This document shows, one piece after another, positions 43,616 through 52,231 of a stretch of 64,000 nucleotides of DNA (the stretch's first letter is position 1; each line of letters opens with the position of its first letter). Both the position numbers and the translations under genes were made by a program. Origin of the DNA: a virus; IMG/VR virus record IMGVR_UViG_3300046799_000011, positions 47,670-111,669 of that record; one strand, 5' to 3'. Below the pieces are notes generated by a model, which was not told where the DNA came from, ran no database searches, and saw nothing but the letters and a program-made list of their open reading frames with translations.

Positions 43616-43914
43616 TAGACACCTGCTTGCACTGTGAAGGTGGCGTTAGCGGCCGAGATCATCTTAACTACGGTATTTGCAGTTACCCCTAAGGCGGGTT
43701 CTGGTGGATTATTTAAGTTAATAGCATCAACATAGCCTAGGGGAGATACAAAGTAACACTCATCCCCAGCAACTGTGGGATCCACACCATCTACCCGTGC
43801 CCACATATCTCCAGAACTTCTATTAATAATTGTAATATTACGGTAGCGGTTGGCGAAGGTAATTGTAGTTACAACTCCGCCTACAGTTGTACCACTTGTA
43901 ATGTGAATAGCCAT
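43615..43914 (-). CDS. small virion-type beta protein
   Basis: 99 aa starting MAIHITSGTTVGG (TTGGAG upstream). VTITFANRYRNITIINRSSGDMW and VSPLGY indicate the same small beta-sandwich family as 43992 and 44485; probable head decoration or fibre-tip paralogues. Confidence 0.55.
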   Translation of the reverse strand: MAIHITSGTTVGGVVTTITFANRYRNITIINRSSGDMWARVDGVDPTVAGDECYFVSPLGYVDAINLNNPPEPALGVTANTVVKMISAANATFTVQAGV

Positions 43915-43991
43915 ATGGCTCTCCAATTGTGGGGGGGTGGATGGAGGAGAGTCCGAATAATAAGGCGAGTTAAAGTTCTAAAAGTTCCCCG

Positions 43992-44294
43992 TTAAGAAAC
44001 ATATACTGTGAAAGGGATAGCTACATCTGAAATCATCAGAACGCTAGTTCCACTTATAACACGAGTTATAGGTTCTTGAGTCAGAATCCCATTAGGGAAA
44101 GTGACTGCCTGTCCTGGAAGAACAGGAAAATTATCATCGGCAAGAATTACTGGATTAATTCCATCAGTTCTCAACCAGATTGTACCTGTAGTACCTCTGT
44201 GTACAATCGTTATATTTGCAAAATACTGAGGGAAGTTAACGGGCTCAACAGTGTTAATCGTTAACGTACCTGATTGTGCTCTGCTTGCAGCCAT
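43992..44294 (-). CDS. small virion-type beta protein
   Basis: 100 aa; paralogue-like to the previous gene (FANITIVHRGTTGTIWLRTDGINP). AGGAA upstream of ATG. Confidence 0.55.
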   Translation of the reverse strand: MAASRAQSGTLTINTVEPVNFPQYFANITIVHRGTTGTIWLRTDGINPVILADDNFPVLPGQAVTFPNGILTQEPITRVISGTSVLMISDVAIPFTVYVS

Positions 44295-44301
44295 CGCATT
44301 C

Positions 44302-44472
44302 CTATCTCATATCAACCACAGAAGCAGTTTGATCTACTGGATACTGGGGATCTATATCTGGTCTGGAGGGTAATTGTCCTCCGCTATATGTTAAGTTCAG
44401 AGAACTGGGGATTGTTAGGTCCCCAGTTAACTCTTCATAAGCATCGGTACGTCTATCATGAAATACCGTCAC
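44302..44472 (-). CDS. small hypothetical protein
   Basis: 56-aa frame with GTG start and CGGAGT upstream, filling the gap between two virion-type genes. No motif. Confidence 0.5.
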   Translation of the reverse strand: MTVFHDRRTDAYEELTGDLTIPSSLNLTYSGGQLPSRPDIDPQYPVDQTASVVDMR

Positions 44473-44484
44473 TATTGACTCCGA

Positions 44485-44871
44485 TTAGGCCAGTACGATA
44501 GCTGAACCTGGACTTGGTGATAGCTCAATAGTGTAGGCGTGAGTCTGAGCAGAGATAATCTTTACTACTGTCTGAGCTGTAGTAAAGGCTGGAACTGCTG
44601 AAGGATCTGTAGCCAAAGGTGTTGTTGTAGAAAGGTTTGGCTTTGGTGCCAAGTTCTTCAGAGCTACAGTCAGTGTTCCAGAAGCGGCAACCTGTGCCTG
44701 AGTTTCATCAGCGCCACCTACTGTAGGTGTTGTTCCATCAACAGTAATGTAAGCTGCTGCGGCTGTTCCGGAACTTGTAAAGGTAACAATTACATAAGGC
44801 TGCCAAGATGTAAGCGTGTTAGATGCAACTGTGGATGCGGTAAGAGTTCCGCTAACGGCATGTACGGCCAT
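44485..44871 (-). CDS. small virion-type beta protein
   Basis: 128 aa; third member of the local family (VIVTFTSSGTAAAAYITVDGTTP). Possibly a decoration protein. Confidence 0.55.
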   Translation of the reverse strand: MAVHAVSGTLTASTVASNTLTSWQPYVIVTFTSSGTAAAAYITVDGTTPTVGGADETQAQVAASGTLTVALKNLAPKPNLSTTTPLATDPSAVPAFTTAQTVVKIISAQTHAYTIELSPSPGSAIVLA

Positions 44872-44904
44872 AATTCACGTCCAATATGGGAAAGGGATAA
44901 TTAC

Positions 44905-45114
44905 TTAGTGTCTCGCAATTGAAGCATTAGCCCAGAAGACTACTTCTTCGAGATGTGTGATAGCTAAGGATTTCTCTCGGCTATCGGGCACAGCTTCATC
45001 CAACCACAGCGCAAAGTCCAAAGCGTGCGCACGAACGGATTCGTAACGCTTACCTTGGTCTACACCTGTTACAGGATGAAAAGTGAATCGATTCTTAATA
45101 TCTGTGGTGTCCAT
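44905..45114 (-). CDS. Acb2/Tad1-type domain, probable anti-CBASS sponge
   Basis: 69 aa. FTFHPVT...QGKRYESVRAHALDFALWLDEAVPDSREKSLAIT..LEEVVFWANASIAR fits the compact two-helix Acb2/DUF7681 pattern (FxxHPP..Q..RY..IR...P.S.EKSLA...LE...WANAxIAR). Family members bind cyclic nucleotides and block CBASS defence. Assignment is by pattern memory, not a search. Confidence 0.72.
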   Translation of the reverse strand: MDTTDIKNRFTFHPVTGVDQGKRYESVRAHALDFALWLDEAVPDSREKSLAITHLEEVVFWANASIARH

Positions 45115-45552
45115 TTAGTCTGTGATCACAGCTCCGTGGAGTCTTTCATATCTACCACCACTACGGCTAACTTCCTCAAATCTACGAGCAGCATTAGCAT
45201 CTACGTTAACACCATGCATGAACTCACCAGTCATACCGGCAGAGTCAATCCAAGCAGCAGATCCTACATGAGCACGCTCACGCATTGTCTCAGCAGCAGG
45301 CTTCTCGAATACATTCATATTGTGGTTTGGGCGTCCAGGCGCAGTTCTATACCCCTGCATAGCACCCAATTGGAAGTCATTAGGTACGTCAGTATCTGTG
45401 GCGATTCCCTCTTCAAAACGAAGGGGTCCACGACGCTCAGGGTTAGAAGCGCTCTTGGCCTCGTAATTAACCGCACCGCGATCTCTCTCAGGGAATGTAG
45501 GTGACGGAGCCAGTAATGCTACACGTCCCGCTTCCTTGTACATTTCTGCCAT
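45115..45552 (-). CDS. hypothetical protein
   Basis: 145 aa, hydrophilic, Arg/Glu/Asn-rich. AAGGAA upstream. It follows the terminase and precedes the Acb2-like gene. No family recognised. Confidence 0.5.
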   Translation of the reverse strand: MAEMYKEAGRVALLAPSPTFPERDRGAVNYEAKSASNPERRGPLRFEEGIATDTDVPNDFQLGAMQGYRTAPGRPNHNMNVFEKPAAETMRERAHVGSAAWIDSAGMTGEFMHGVNVDANAARRFEEVSRSGGRYERLHGAVITD

Positions 45553-45570
45553 ATTAGTTCCTTAAGTTAA

Positions 45571-45582
45571 AACACTAGTGTT
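45571..45582. repeat. 12-bp palindrome between terminase and the next gene
   Basis: AACACTAGTGTT is a perfect palindrome in the only gap between two genes here. It could bind a dimeric regulator. Short palindromes also occur by chance. Confidence 0.35.
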
Positions 45583-45596
45583 GTTTATATCATACA

Positions 45597-47171
45597 TTAA
45601 GAACGTCTTCTATCGTAGAAGGGATTATTCGAGATTTCTATTTCCTCATTCTTATTCTCTGGAATTACGCTTAGAGCAATGGCCAAGGAGTCGCAATAGT
45701 CATCATGGGCATTAACTTCCTTAGGAGCTTCAGCCAGCATATAGGGACCTTCAAACTTTACCTGGAGGTCTGACATCTGCTGAATGAAGTTTCTATACGT
45801 TCTCAGGTTACGAGTTTTAGCGTGGGCAGGCCAACCGATACGGCCACGGTCCAGCATCTCTCTTAGATACTTCCATCGATCTGACTGGGCAGGTCGCATG
45901 GACGAAACATCTACTATCTCTATATGGGGTAATAGCACTCGCAATCTGGATATGAAAATGTCTCCCATACCACCAACATCTACGCCGATAGCCCAGACAT
46001 TGTACTTGGATACGAATTCTACAATTCGATGATACTGGGATTCCCAGTCATGCCCTTGTAAGTCCAGCCAATTTAAAACACGAGTGTTGTAATATCCATA
46101 TTCATCTTGATGTTCCCAGTCAACAAATACTGCCGTGACAATAGTGCTGTCAATCTTACGGGCAGGATCTATACCAATAATAATAGGTGTCGTGTAATAG
46201 CTCTTGACAATCTGCATAGTCTTATCCCCAAGCTCATCAAGACGCTCAGAGGTTGTGAACATTCCTTGTTCCAGAAGCCACATAAGACGGTAGGACAGTT
46301 TGAATTCGTCTGAGTCATATCCCATACGAAGCATGTCACCAGCTACGGCCTTTTCGTATCTCTTGTTCCACTTGGATACTTCTCTATAGTCTGATTCAAA
46401 GTGGTTTACTCGGGCACCACGCTTAGTAGCGTTACGCTTGTTATGTCCAATTTCTCGGTAGAATACGCCCTTCTCATATGTAGGGGTTCCTGTCATAACA
46501 AAAGTTCCGTTAGTAGACGCAAGCATAGGACGAATAGACTTGTCCACAACCTTCTGGTCAGCTACCTGTGCCTCATCCAATAGAGCAATGTGGTAAGTCT
46601 TACCCTCAATATTAGCTCTTGGGTGGGCTGTCTGACGACGTACCAGGGAGCCACAACGGGCTAGTTTCATCTCGGAGCCACGGCCTTTTATCTTCTCGTC
46701 AATAGACGGATCAGAAAGGATAGCCTGCGCTCTCTCGGATTCAAACATAGAGATAATACGAGAATACAAAGTCTTGGCCATGTCATCAACGGGAGCAAAA
46801 GCCCCTACCCATACGCCCTCTTTGAAATCTTCGAGCCACACGTTAAAGCGCTCAATCTTGGCCAAACGGGGAAGCATGATCATCAGAGTAGCTACGGTAG
46901 CTGCTACTGTCTCAGTCTTACCGGACTGACGAGAGAATAAGGCCGTTACTGTAGCTCCGTCATTGATGATAACGGATTCCATAAGCCGAGCAGCAAAAGG
47001 TCGCTGGTAACCATAAAGTGGATGTCCGGATAGTTCATCGGCAAATAGCAGAAGACCTTCTACAATCTCGTCAATAAATGCCTGGGATCTGGGATCCAAC
47101 TCAATAGCAGTCTTCTTATGGGCATCAAGTTCTTCAGCAGTTAATTCATCTAGGTCAATCTCAGTAGCCAT
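45597..47171 (-). CDS. terL: terminase large subunit
   Basis: 524 aa starting MATEIDLD (TTGGAG upstream; a longer frame to 47258 lacks support). Packaging ATPase with Walker A SRQSGKTE at 80-87, Walker B LLDEAQ, and RNase-H-type nuclease IIGIDPAR. First gene of the late order. Confidence 0.92.
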   Translation of the reverse strand: MATEIDLDELTAEELDAHKKTAIELDPRSQAFIDEIVEGLLLFADELSGHPLYGYQRPFAARLMESVIINDGATVTALFSRQSGKTETVAATVATLMIMLPRLAKIERFNVWLEDFKEGVWVGAFAPVDDMAKTLYSRIISMFESERAQAILSDPSIDEKIKGRGSEMKLARCGSLVRRQTAHPRANIEGKTYHIALLDEAQVADQKVVDKSIRPMLASTNGTFVMTGTPTYEKGVFYREIGHNKRNATKRGARVNHFESDYREVSKWNKRYEKAVAGDMLRMGYDSDEFKLSYRLMWLLEQGMFTTSERLDELGDKTMQIVKSYYTTPIIIGIDPARKIDSTIVTAVFVDWEHQDEYGYYNTRVLNWLDLQGHDWESQYHRIVEFVSKYNVWAIGVDVGGMGDIFISRLRVLLPHIEIVDVSSMRPAQSDRWKYLREMLDRGRIGWPAHAKTRNLRTYRNFIQQMSDLQVKFEGPYMLAEAPKEVNAHDDYCDSLAIALSVIPENKNEEIEISNNPFYDRRRS

Positions 47172-47215
47172 GTATTTCTCCAAATTAATTTCTCGATAGA
47201 TCCATTGTACCGGAG

Positions 47216-47244
47216 TTGACACATAGCAGTACGCACCGTACAGT
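47216..47244 (+). promoter_or_regulatory. rightward promoter for the lone plus-strand gene
   Basis: TTGACA (47216-47221), 17 nt, TACAGT (47239-47244), 34 nt before the ATG of the 47278 gene. Its own promoter makes this an independent unit in a leftward region. Confidence 0.65.
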
Positions 47245-47277
47245 AAGACTATAACCAACCACTACCAAGGGAACCTG

Positions 47278-47535
47278 ATGAACGAGTACATGGGAGACAA
47301 CGGAGTTTTTGATTCTAGTACCAACAGCTCACACAGTAGGGAATTCTTTCATGGCTTTGTTTCAGCCTTTACTGGAACCCTGATAGGTGCTGCCCTGGAT
47401 AACACTCGGTTCGGTCGCTGGTTCAATACCAGTCCGACTATCGGATGGATCTACCATAAGCTACGCCAGGTATTTACTATTGGCGTTATTATCTTTGTAG
47501 TAATTTATGTATACGAGCTTATAAAGATTTGGTAA
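47278..47535 (+). CDS. small membrane protein, only rightward gene of the late region
   Basis: 85 aa, AAGGGA upstream of ATG. Hydrophobic segments about 25-42 and 62-80 suggest two membrane helices. Size could suit a holin or an immunity/exclusion protein; no family recognised. Its 3' end overlaps the convergent gene by 17 nt. Confidence 0.6.
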   Translation: MNEYMGDNGVFDSSTNSSHSREFFHGFVSAFTGTLIGAALDNTRFGRWFNTSPTIGWIYHKLRQVFTIGVIIFVVIYVYELIKIW

Positions 47536-47788
47536 GCCGTTCTTCTATGACTTGCATAGCTGCCAATAAAGATACTGCTCCTACCTTTATGTCCTCTGTG
47601 TATATAAGAGCCTGATCCGAAGTTCCATGGGTCAGGCTCTTTCTCATTTCTGTGATGTTCTTACCGATACCCGTATGGATATTATCCACCCATCGTATTA
47701 GTTCATCATTGGGTGCCTTACGTAATCTATTAAGTAACTTAGCTTTTATCTTCTCATCCGGCTTACTACTTCTGAATCTCTTTAACAT
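47519..47788 (-). CDS. hypothetical helical protein
   Basis: 89 aa starting MLKRFRSSK. Helix-rich, no motif. Convergent with the plus-strand gene. Confidence 0.5.
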   Translation of the reverse strand: MLKRFRSSKPDEKIKAKLLNRLRKAPNDELIRWVDNIHTGIGKNITEMRKSLTHGTSDQALIYTEDIKVGAVSLLAAMQVIEERLTKSL

Positions 47789-47789
47789 A

Positions 47790-48143
47790 TTACAAATCCA
47801 ATGCGTCAACTAGTAGTTCTTGTTGTTCTGCCGTAAATTGCTTCTTAATCATAGTTCTACGGATGTGTGTCTTCTCCGCATCCATAAACGCCTCATCGGT
47901 CATCTGACGCCCTTCCAGCGCATCTAGTAGGGTTTGCTCCTCCGTGCGATTGGTAGAGCGCCACAGGCCCACTACAAGCCCTTGACGGCACCATGGGATA
48001 CGTATGATGAGAGAGTTGGACCATCGGTATGGTTCCTCTAGTTCATGAGAAGGATACCGATGGAATAGCGGGGACTTCTTTTGTAGTTTAATGCCATGTA
48101 CGAATAGTGGTCCGAAATCGTGTGTCTTATTATGAATGGCCAA
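47790..48143 (-). CDS. hypothetical protein
   Basis: 117 aa, TTG start. Basic and aromatic N-half, helical C-half. Follows KTSC; no family. Confidence 0.5.
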   Translation of the reverse strand: MAIHNKTHDFGPLFVHGIKLQKKSPLFHRYPSHELEEPYRWSNSLIIRIPWCRQGLVVGLWRSTNRTEEQTLLDALEGRQMTDEAFMDAEKTHIRRTMIKKQFTAEQQELLVDALDL

Positions 48144-48144
48144 T

Positions 48145-48600
48145 CTAAGTCAATCCTCTGCTGTAAGGGAAACTATTGAGTGTGGAGTTTATATAACGAC
48201 CAGGAGACTGGGCTCTCTGGAATTTCCACCATACTGATGGAGGTACATTGTAATAGGTATAGTAGTCTCCGTCTCTGAATTTTATACGAAGAGACTGACT
48301 TCTTTCATCATAACCGGCAGCAAGAGTTCTAGGTCTTCCCGGATTGATGGTAGGCGTAGGCTGGTAGGGCAACAGAGGCTCATCGTCACCATTAATAGCC
48401 ATCTCAATCTCTTGATAAAGACGTAGGTCAGTAAGGCGTCCTGCCTGATTGCGAGTAGCATTGACATCAAGGTAAGAGGACGGGGCTACCCGGTTGGTCT
48501 CAGGAACCGCGCCTAAGAACTCTCGATCCCACGCCGATCCGGCTCTGCCACGTACAGGCTGAATACGCGGAACTCTATTGACTCTCTTTTGTCTTGCCAT
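48145..48600 (-). CDS. KTSC-domain protein
   Basis: 151 aa. C-terminal SLRIKFRDGDYYTYYNVPPSVWWKF...GRYIN is a KTSC domain, predicted RNA/nucleotide-binding, often linked to lysyl-tRNA-like proteins. Basic N-terminus. Confidence 0.75.
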   Translation of the reverse strand: MARQKRVNRVPRIQPVRGRAGSAWDREFLGAVPETNRVAPSSYLDVNATRNQAGRLTDLRLYQEIEMAINGDDEPLLPYQPTPTINPGRPRTLAAGYDERSQSLRIKFRDGDYYTYYNVPPSVWWKFQRAQSPGRYINSTLNSFPYSRGLT

Positions 48601-48616
48601 ATCCTCTCCTTAAATT

Positions 48617-48659
48617 AAAAAGACCTCAGTCCCTAATCTTACAGGGCTGAGGTCTTTTT
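48617..48659. terminator. bidirectional terminator
   Basis: 13-bp perfect stem AAAAAGACCTCAG / CTGAGGTCTTTTT, U-tract in both directions. It directly follows the 48658 gene stop. Confidence 0.85.
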
Positions 48660-48873
48660 ATCGTTGTTGTGCTGTCCATCCCGGATTTAAATCGTCTGGT
48701 GTATCGTGCGGGCAATTGTGGCCTGCGTAATGTACACCATCCATATAGGTACAGGAGACATGGGCTTCTACAGTAAAGTCATAAGGAACTTCGGGAGAAG
48801 AATGGAATGTCCAGCTCTCTTCTCGCCAAATGTCACCCTCATCATGTACTGGTCTGTAGAAGTTAATACTCAT
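48658..48873 (-). CDS. hypothetical Cys/His protein
   Basis: 71 aa. Central HVSCTYMDGVHYAGHNCPHDTPDD is His/Cys-rich, possibly metal binding. Overlaps MazG-like gene by 11 nt. Confidence 0.55.
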   Translation of the reverse strand: MSINFYRPVHDEGDIWREESWTFHSSPEVPYDFTVEAHVSCTYMDGVHYAGHNCPHDTPDDLNPGWTAQQR

Positions 48874-49276
48874 TAATAAAACTCAAATCTGGCTTGACGT
48901 AAGTATCGGGCTTAAGAATCTTCCCAAAGTGGTTACGTACAACCATACCATCAGACCAAACCTTGGACATATTTGATTCATGCACTACCTTGAATACCTC
49001 TTCAATAGGGATACCAAGTTCTTCAGCAGTTCCATAAACTACATAAAGCAGATCAGCCAATTCCTTGGCCAGCTCTTCCCTCGCCTCTGCCATAGAACTG
49101 GAAGTCTCATTAAAGTAAGTATTCTCCAGGTACTCAATAGCTTCAGCTACTTCCCGGGATTCCTCCGTAATAAGGTTATGTCGCCGAGTAGTTTTCATAG
49201 GGAGAAAATCATTACGCTGTTCAGGGGCAAACTTATCATGAAATTCCTTGAGATCAGCCATAGGATTATAAGTCAT
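48863..49276 (-). CDS. MazG-like NTP pyrophosphohydrolase
   Basis: 137 aa. ITEESREVAEAIEYL and ELAKELADLLYVVYGTAEELGI are the metal-binding ExxE...ExxD helices of the all-alpha NTP-PPase/PRA-PH group. It may clear modified or alarm nucleotides. Confidence 0.8.
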   Translation of the reverse strand: MTYNPMADLKEFHDKFAPEQRNDFLPMKTTRRHNLITEESREVAEAIEYLENTYFNETSSSMAEAREELAKELADLLYVVYGTAEELGIPIEEVFKVVHESNMSKVWSDGMVVRNHFGKILKPDTYVKPDLSFINEY

Positions 49277-50250
49277 TAGTAAAGGACCCCATTAACGGAG
49301 AAGTTACCATCCTGAACAGATACCAGGTGGGGGAATACCTTATCTCCGTATACTTCAAGAATTCCGAATGCTTGCTGCCAGTTAGCAGTAGCCCCCTTCT
49401 TCTTAAGGTAATCAGCAGATTTGATATCCATAAAGTGCCCAACTTCCATACCAGTAAGCTGTCGCTGATTCCCTCCATTGTATCCGAGGGTTTCAGGGGT
49501 GATACCAGCACGGTGAGTGTGACCACAAACCACAGAGACGCCAAACTTGTTCTTGGCCAAGCCTAGAGCAGTCTTACCACCAGAAGGGCTAAGAGAGCCT
49601 TCATCCCCATGTGCCATGACCCAACCGGGTGCAAGTTCTACAACCGCGTCACGGATAAACTCAACATCGTTGTCATCAAAACCTACCTGCTTCTCTATGG
49701 TCAAATCACGAAGATTCAGTCCCGGTCCACAAGCATCAATATAAAGTTCAAGGCGATCGTCGTGGTTAGACCGAACGATACGGAATCGTCCATCAAATAC
49801 TTCTCGAATCTCTTCTAGAATCCAACGAGAAGCATCAAATCCTGCCTGAAGATCTCCGCCGAATTCACCCTTCTTTCCACGAACCCAACGGCTGATCTCA
49901 GTAGAGTCCGTAAAGTCTCCTACCTGAGCAAGCTCATCCGGCTGAAAGTCTCCAAGGAACTTGATGAACTTGTCAACAAGAATCGTGTCATGTAGCGGAG
50001 CCTGCACATCCGGCATGATGACAATCGTCTTTGCTCGCTCGCTGCCAACATTGGTTACGGGAGCAATTACTACAAGATGCTTGTCACGCCAAGTACGGAT
50101 AAGCTTCTCGGATACAACAATGTTCTTCTGTTCAATAAGATTTGCCTTTGCGGAAAGGCGGCCTAGATTCTGGTTGTTGAGAATATTGTAGATATCCTGG
50201 TCAACCTTGGCCAGAATTTCCAGCTCAACAATACTTGTTACGGGCTGCAC
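49276..50250 (-). CDS. calcineurin-like metallophosphoesterase
   Basis: 324 aa, GTG start with AGGAGGAGG. Motifs IVIMPDVQAP, VGDFTDS, RSNHDDR and VVCGHTHRAG are the metal ligands of the family. N-terminal 60 residues may be a helical DNA-binding part. Substrate unknown (nuclease or phosphatase). Confidence 0.82.
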   Translation of the reverse strand: MQPVTSIVELEILAKVDQDIYNILNNQNLGRLSAKANLIEQKNIVVSEKLIRTWRDKHLVVIAPVTNVGSERAKTIVIMPDVQAPLHDTILVDKFIKFLGDFQPDELAQVGDFTDSTEISRWVRGKKGEFGGDLQAGFDASRWILEEIREVFDGRFRIVRSNHDDRLELYIDACGPGLNLRDLTIEKQVGFDDNDVEFIRDAVVELAPGWVMAHGDEGSLSPSGGKTALGLAKNKFGVSVVCGHTHRAGITPETLGYNGGNQRQLTGMEVGHFMDIKSADYLKKKGATANWQQAFGILEVYGDKVFPHLVSVQDGNFSVNGVLY

Positions 50251-50270
50251 TGCGCCTCCTCCTAAAGTAA

Positions 50271-50312
50271 AAGACCTGCATAATGCAGTACATACTACAC
50301 TACGCAGGTCTT
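50271..50312 (-). terminator. intrinsic terminator
   Basis: 9-bp stem AAGACCTGC/GCAGGTCTT with a U-rich tail on the leftward RNA, between the coiled-coil gene and the metallophosphoesterase gene. Confidence 0.75.
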
Positions 50313-50317
50313 GTTGT

Positions 50318-50749
50318 CTACTTCTTGAATAATAGGTCTACTACGCCAATGGCCAAAGGAATCATTACCATGGACACCAGCCATCTGAATTGAGACTGAC
50401 GGGCCTTTATGTAACTTTTGTGTTCTTCTGTTCGTAGTTTGGCCTCATCTGTTATAGCCTTTTCATAACGCTCACGTTCTGTTTGGATATCGCGTCTGAA
50501 GGTTTCAAAAGATGCTCGTACTTCTAGTTTAATAGCCGTTATATCATCTTCGGAATCGTGAACTTTCTCATTAAGATTATCAAATCGGATATCGGATGCG
50601 CGCTTATCCGCATCGTATTCAAGTTTTGTCAGCAGTTTATCCAGGCGGCTGGAAAAATCAGTAAACCGAGTTTCAACGTTTCTTTGCAAACCGTCTAACT
50701 CTCTCTGTACCGCCCCGGACCACTGTATTGGCTCTGGTTGTGTCGTCAT
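50318..50749 (-). CDS. coiled-coil protein with C-terminal membrane anchor
   Basis: 143 aa. Long coiled coil (about 10-110), then one membrane helix (LVSMVMIPLAIGVVDLLF) and KK. Spanin- or holin-accessory-like topology. Weak ribosome site; a 15-codon leader with a strong site sits just upstream. Confidence 0.6.
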   Translation of the reverse strand: MTTQPEPIQWSGAVQRELDGLQRNVETRFTDFSSRLDKLLTKLEYDADKRASDIRFDNLNEKVHDSEDDITAIKLEVRASFETFRRDIQTERERYEKAITDEAKLRTEEHKSYIKARQSQFRWLVSMVMIPLAIGVVDLLFKK

Positions 50750-50758
50750 AATGGCAAC

Positions 50759-50806
50759 TCACTTGGGGCTAGATCTGAAAAGGACAACAGCATAAGACCT
50801 TGTCAT
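50759..50806 (-). CDS. possible 15-aa leader peptide
   Basis: ATG at 50806 with GGAG upstream encodes MTRSYAVVLFRSSPK then stop, 9 nt before the ATG of the coiled-coil gene. May couple translation. Very short, so tentative. Confidence 0.35.
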   Translation of the reverse strand: MTRSYAVVLFRSSPK

Positions 50807-50845
50807 CCGTTCATTTCTCCAAATTTCCTGCCCCAAACGTGTTTG

Positions 50846-50898
50846 AGTGAATTGGTCTAGTGCTATTTCCCCTTAAGGATAACACTAGACCAATCACT
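50846..50898 (-). terminator. long-stem terminator after RNA ligase
   Basis: Stem of about 16 bp (ATTGGTCTAGTG paired with CACTAGACCAA and flanking AGTGA/TCACT). Lies just after the ligase stop. Confidence 0.65.
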
Positions 50899-50918
50899 TT
50901 TGTGCATACTGAAAGTAA

Positions 50919-51956
50919 TTACTCAGCACTTGGACGAACCAGATCCCATAGCTTACTTGTCAGGTCTCTGCCGTCCAGAATACCGAACATAAAGCTTTCA
51001 TACTGCATACCCTTCACCCTTAATGCGAAATCCTTTCTGGTGTGATTTACTGGCAGATCCAACGTTACTAACCAGTAATCGTCCTTGATACAACCATACG
51101 TTATGGCAAAATCGTCATTGATAGTCTGGTAGGTGTCGCGCAGCCACTCGTGCCATTCATCCGGAACAAACTCACAAAGATCCTGAAAGGTCTTGCCTTC
51201 TTTCATAAGTTCCCAGACACGTCGCGCTGTTAACCCAGTTACGATCTTGTGCAGAATGATGTAATCCTCCTGCTTGATCTTGATACGGTAGTCCAGATCT
51301 GGGAAGTAGACTACGTAACCTTCCGCATTGAGCCTAGGAGGGGCCTCCAGGGCCTCTCTAAGCGTCTTGTAGTGGTAGGTAGCGGCCCTAGGACCCCGCC
51401 ACGTTACAACGTCCTTAGGAAGCAATACAGAGCCTTCCTCAATGTCACGTACGCCTAGTAGCACCAGCTCATCCATCTCACCGTAGTTAAGGACGATACG
51501 GTTAGTAGGATAAACGATTTCGAATAGATAAGTCCATTCGGGAGCTACAGAGAAACCGTACTTGGCCTGCCATACCAGAGTTGCATGGATAGCTTGTTCA
51601 GAAGTAAAAGAGCCACGAGTAGCAATACCCTGAACACCTTCGTAATCCCAGAGGATACCAAGAGAGCCATCCATCTTGTCGGTAGCCACTATAGGATAAT
51701 CCATAAGCAACTTGTCAGCCTGATTCTGTCCATAGTTCATGAACTTGTCAAAGGGCCGAGCAATTACCTTGTTCTCCGAGTTAACGATAAGACCACGACA
51801 CTGGGTAGTTACGGGATTCCATAACTGCTCGTACTGCGCCTTTTCCGTATAGTTGAGAATTCTAAGGTCTAGATACGGGTGAGAGTTCTCTCGTATATAC
51901 CCGTTGGATAAATTAGATTGGTACAGGTCATAGTCAAATAGATCGAACAGATACAC
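50919..51956 (-). CDS. RNA ligase, T4 Rnl1-like
   Basis: 345 aa, GTG start with AGGAGGAGCT. Nucleotidyl-transferase motif KMDGS with the adenylated Lys94, plus upstream RPFDKFMNYGQ and later YLFEIVYPTN (motifs typical of Rnl1). With the kinase/phosphatase at 8216 it forms a tRNA repair pair against host tRNA nucleases. Sits just downstream of the tRNA array. Confidence 0.85.
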   Translation of the reverse strand: MYLFDLFDYDLYQSNLSNGYIRENSHPYLDLRILNYTEKAQYEQLWNPVTTQCRGLIVNSENKVIARPFDKFMNYGQNQADKLLMDYPIVATDKMDGSLGILWDYEGVQGIATRGSFTSEQAIHATLVWQAKYGFSVAPEWTYLFEIVYPTNRIVLNYGEMDELVLLGVRDIEEGSVLLPKDVVTWRGPRAATYHYKTLREALEAPPRLNAEGYVVYFPDLDYRIKIKQEDYIILHKIVTGLTARRVWELMKEGKTFQDLCEFVPDEWHEWLRDTYQTINDDFAITYGCIKDDYWLVTLDLPVNHTRKDFALRVKGMQYESFMFGILDGRDLTSKLWDLVRPSAE

Positions 51957-51985
51957 AGCTCCTCCTTCGTTGTCGTTGTGGTACG

Positions 51986-52014
51986 AGACTAAGGCATAGA
52001 AAAACCTCTGTCAA
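51986..52014 (-). promoter_or_regulatory. promoter for the RNA ligase
   Basis: TTGACA (52009-52014), 17 nt, TAGTCT (51986-51991). The -35 lies inside the terminator stem that ends the tRNA array, so ending of one unit and start of the next overlap. Confidence 0.6.
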
Positions 52015-52042
52015 GTTCTACAAACTGTAGAGACAGAGGTTT
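52002..52042 (-). terminator. terminator of the tRNA array
   Basis: 11-bp stem AAACCTCTGTC/GACAGAGGTTT with an inner small hairpin and a U-tract on the leftward RNA. Confidence 0.85.
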
Positions 52043-52045
52043 GAG

Positions 52046-52129
52046 TGGATGCAGAGAGACTTGAACTCCCAGAGCCCGAAGACGACGGCTTTACAGGCCG
52101 TAACGCTACCAATTACGTGTTATACATCC
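52046..52129 (-). tRNA. tRNA-Tyr(GTA)
   Basis: Class II, long variable arm. Stem ACGGC/GCCGT, loop CTGTAAA. A73, no encoded CCA. Confidence 0.9.
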
Positions 52130-52231
52130 ATTGGCGCCTGAGCCGCTCCTTCACCTTCCTCGCTCTAGGCAAGGCGTGCAAGGCACCAGACGCATCCCCG
52201 AAAGGTGGATTTTTTCTATTCGGGACCTAAG

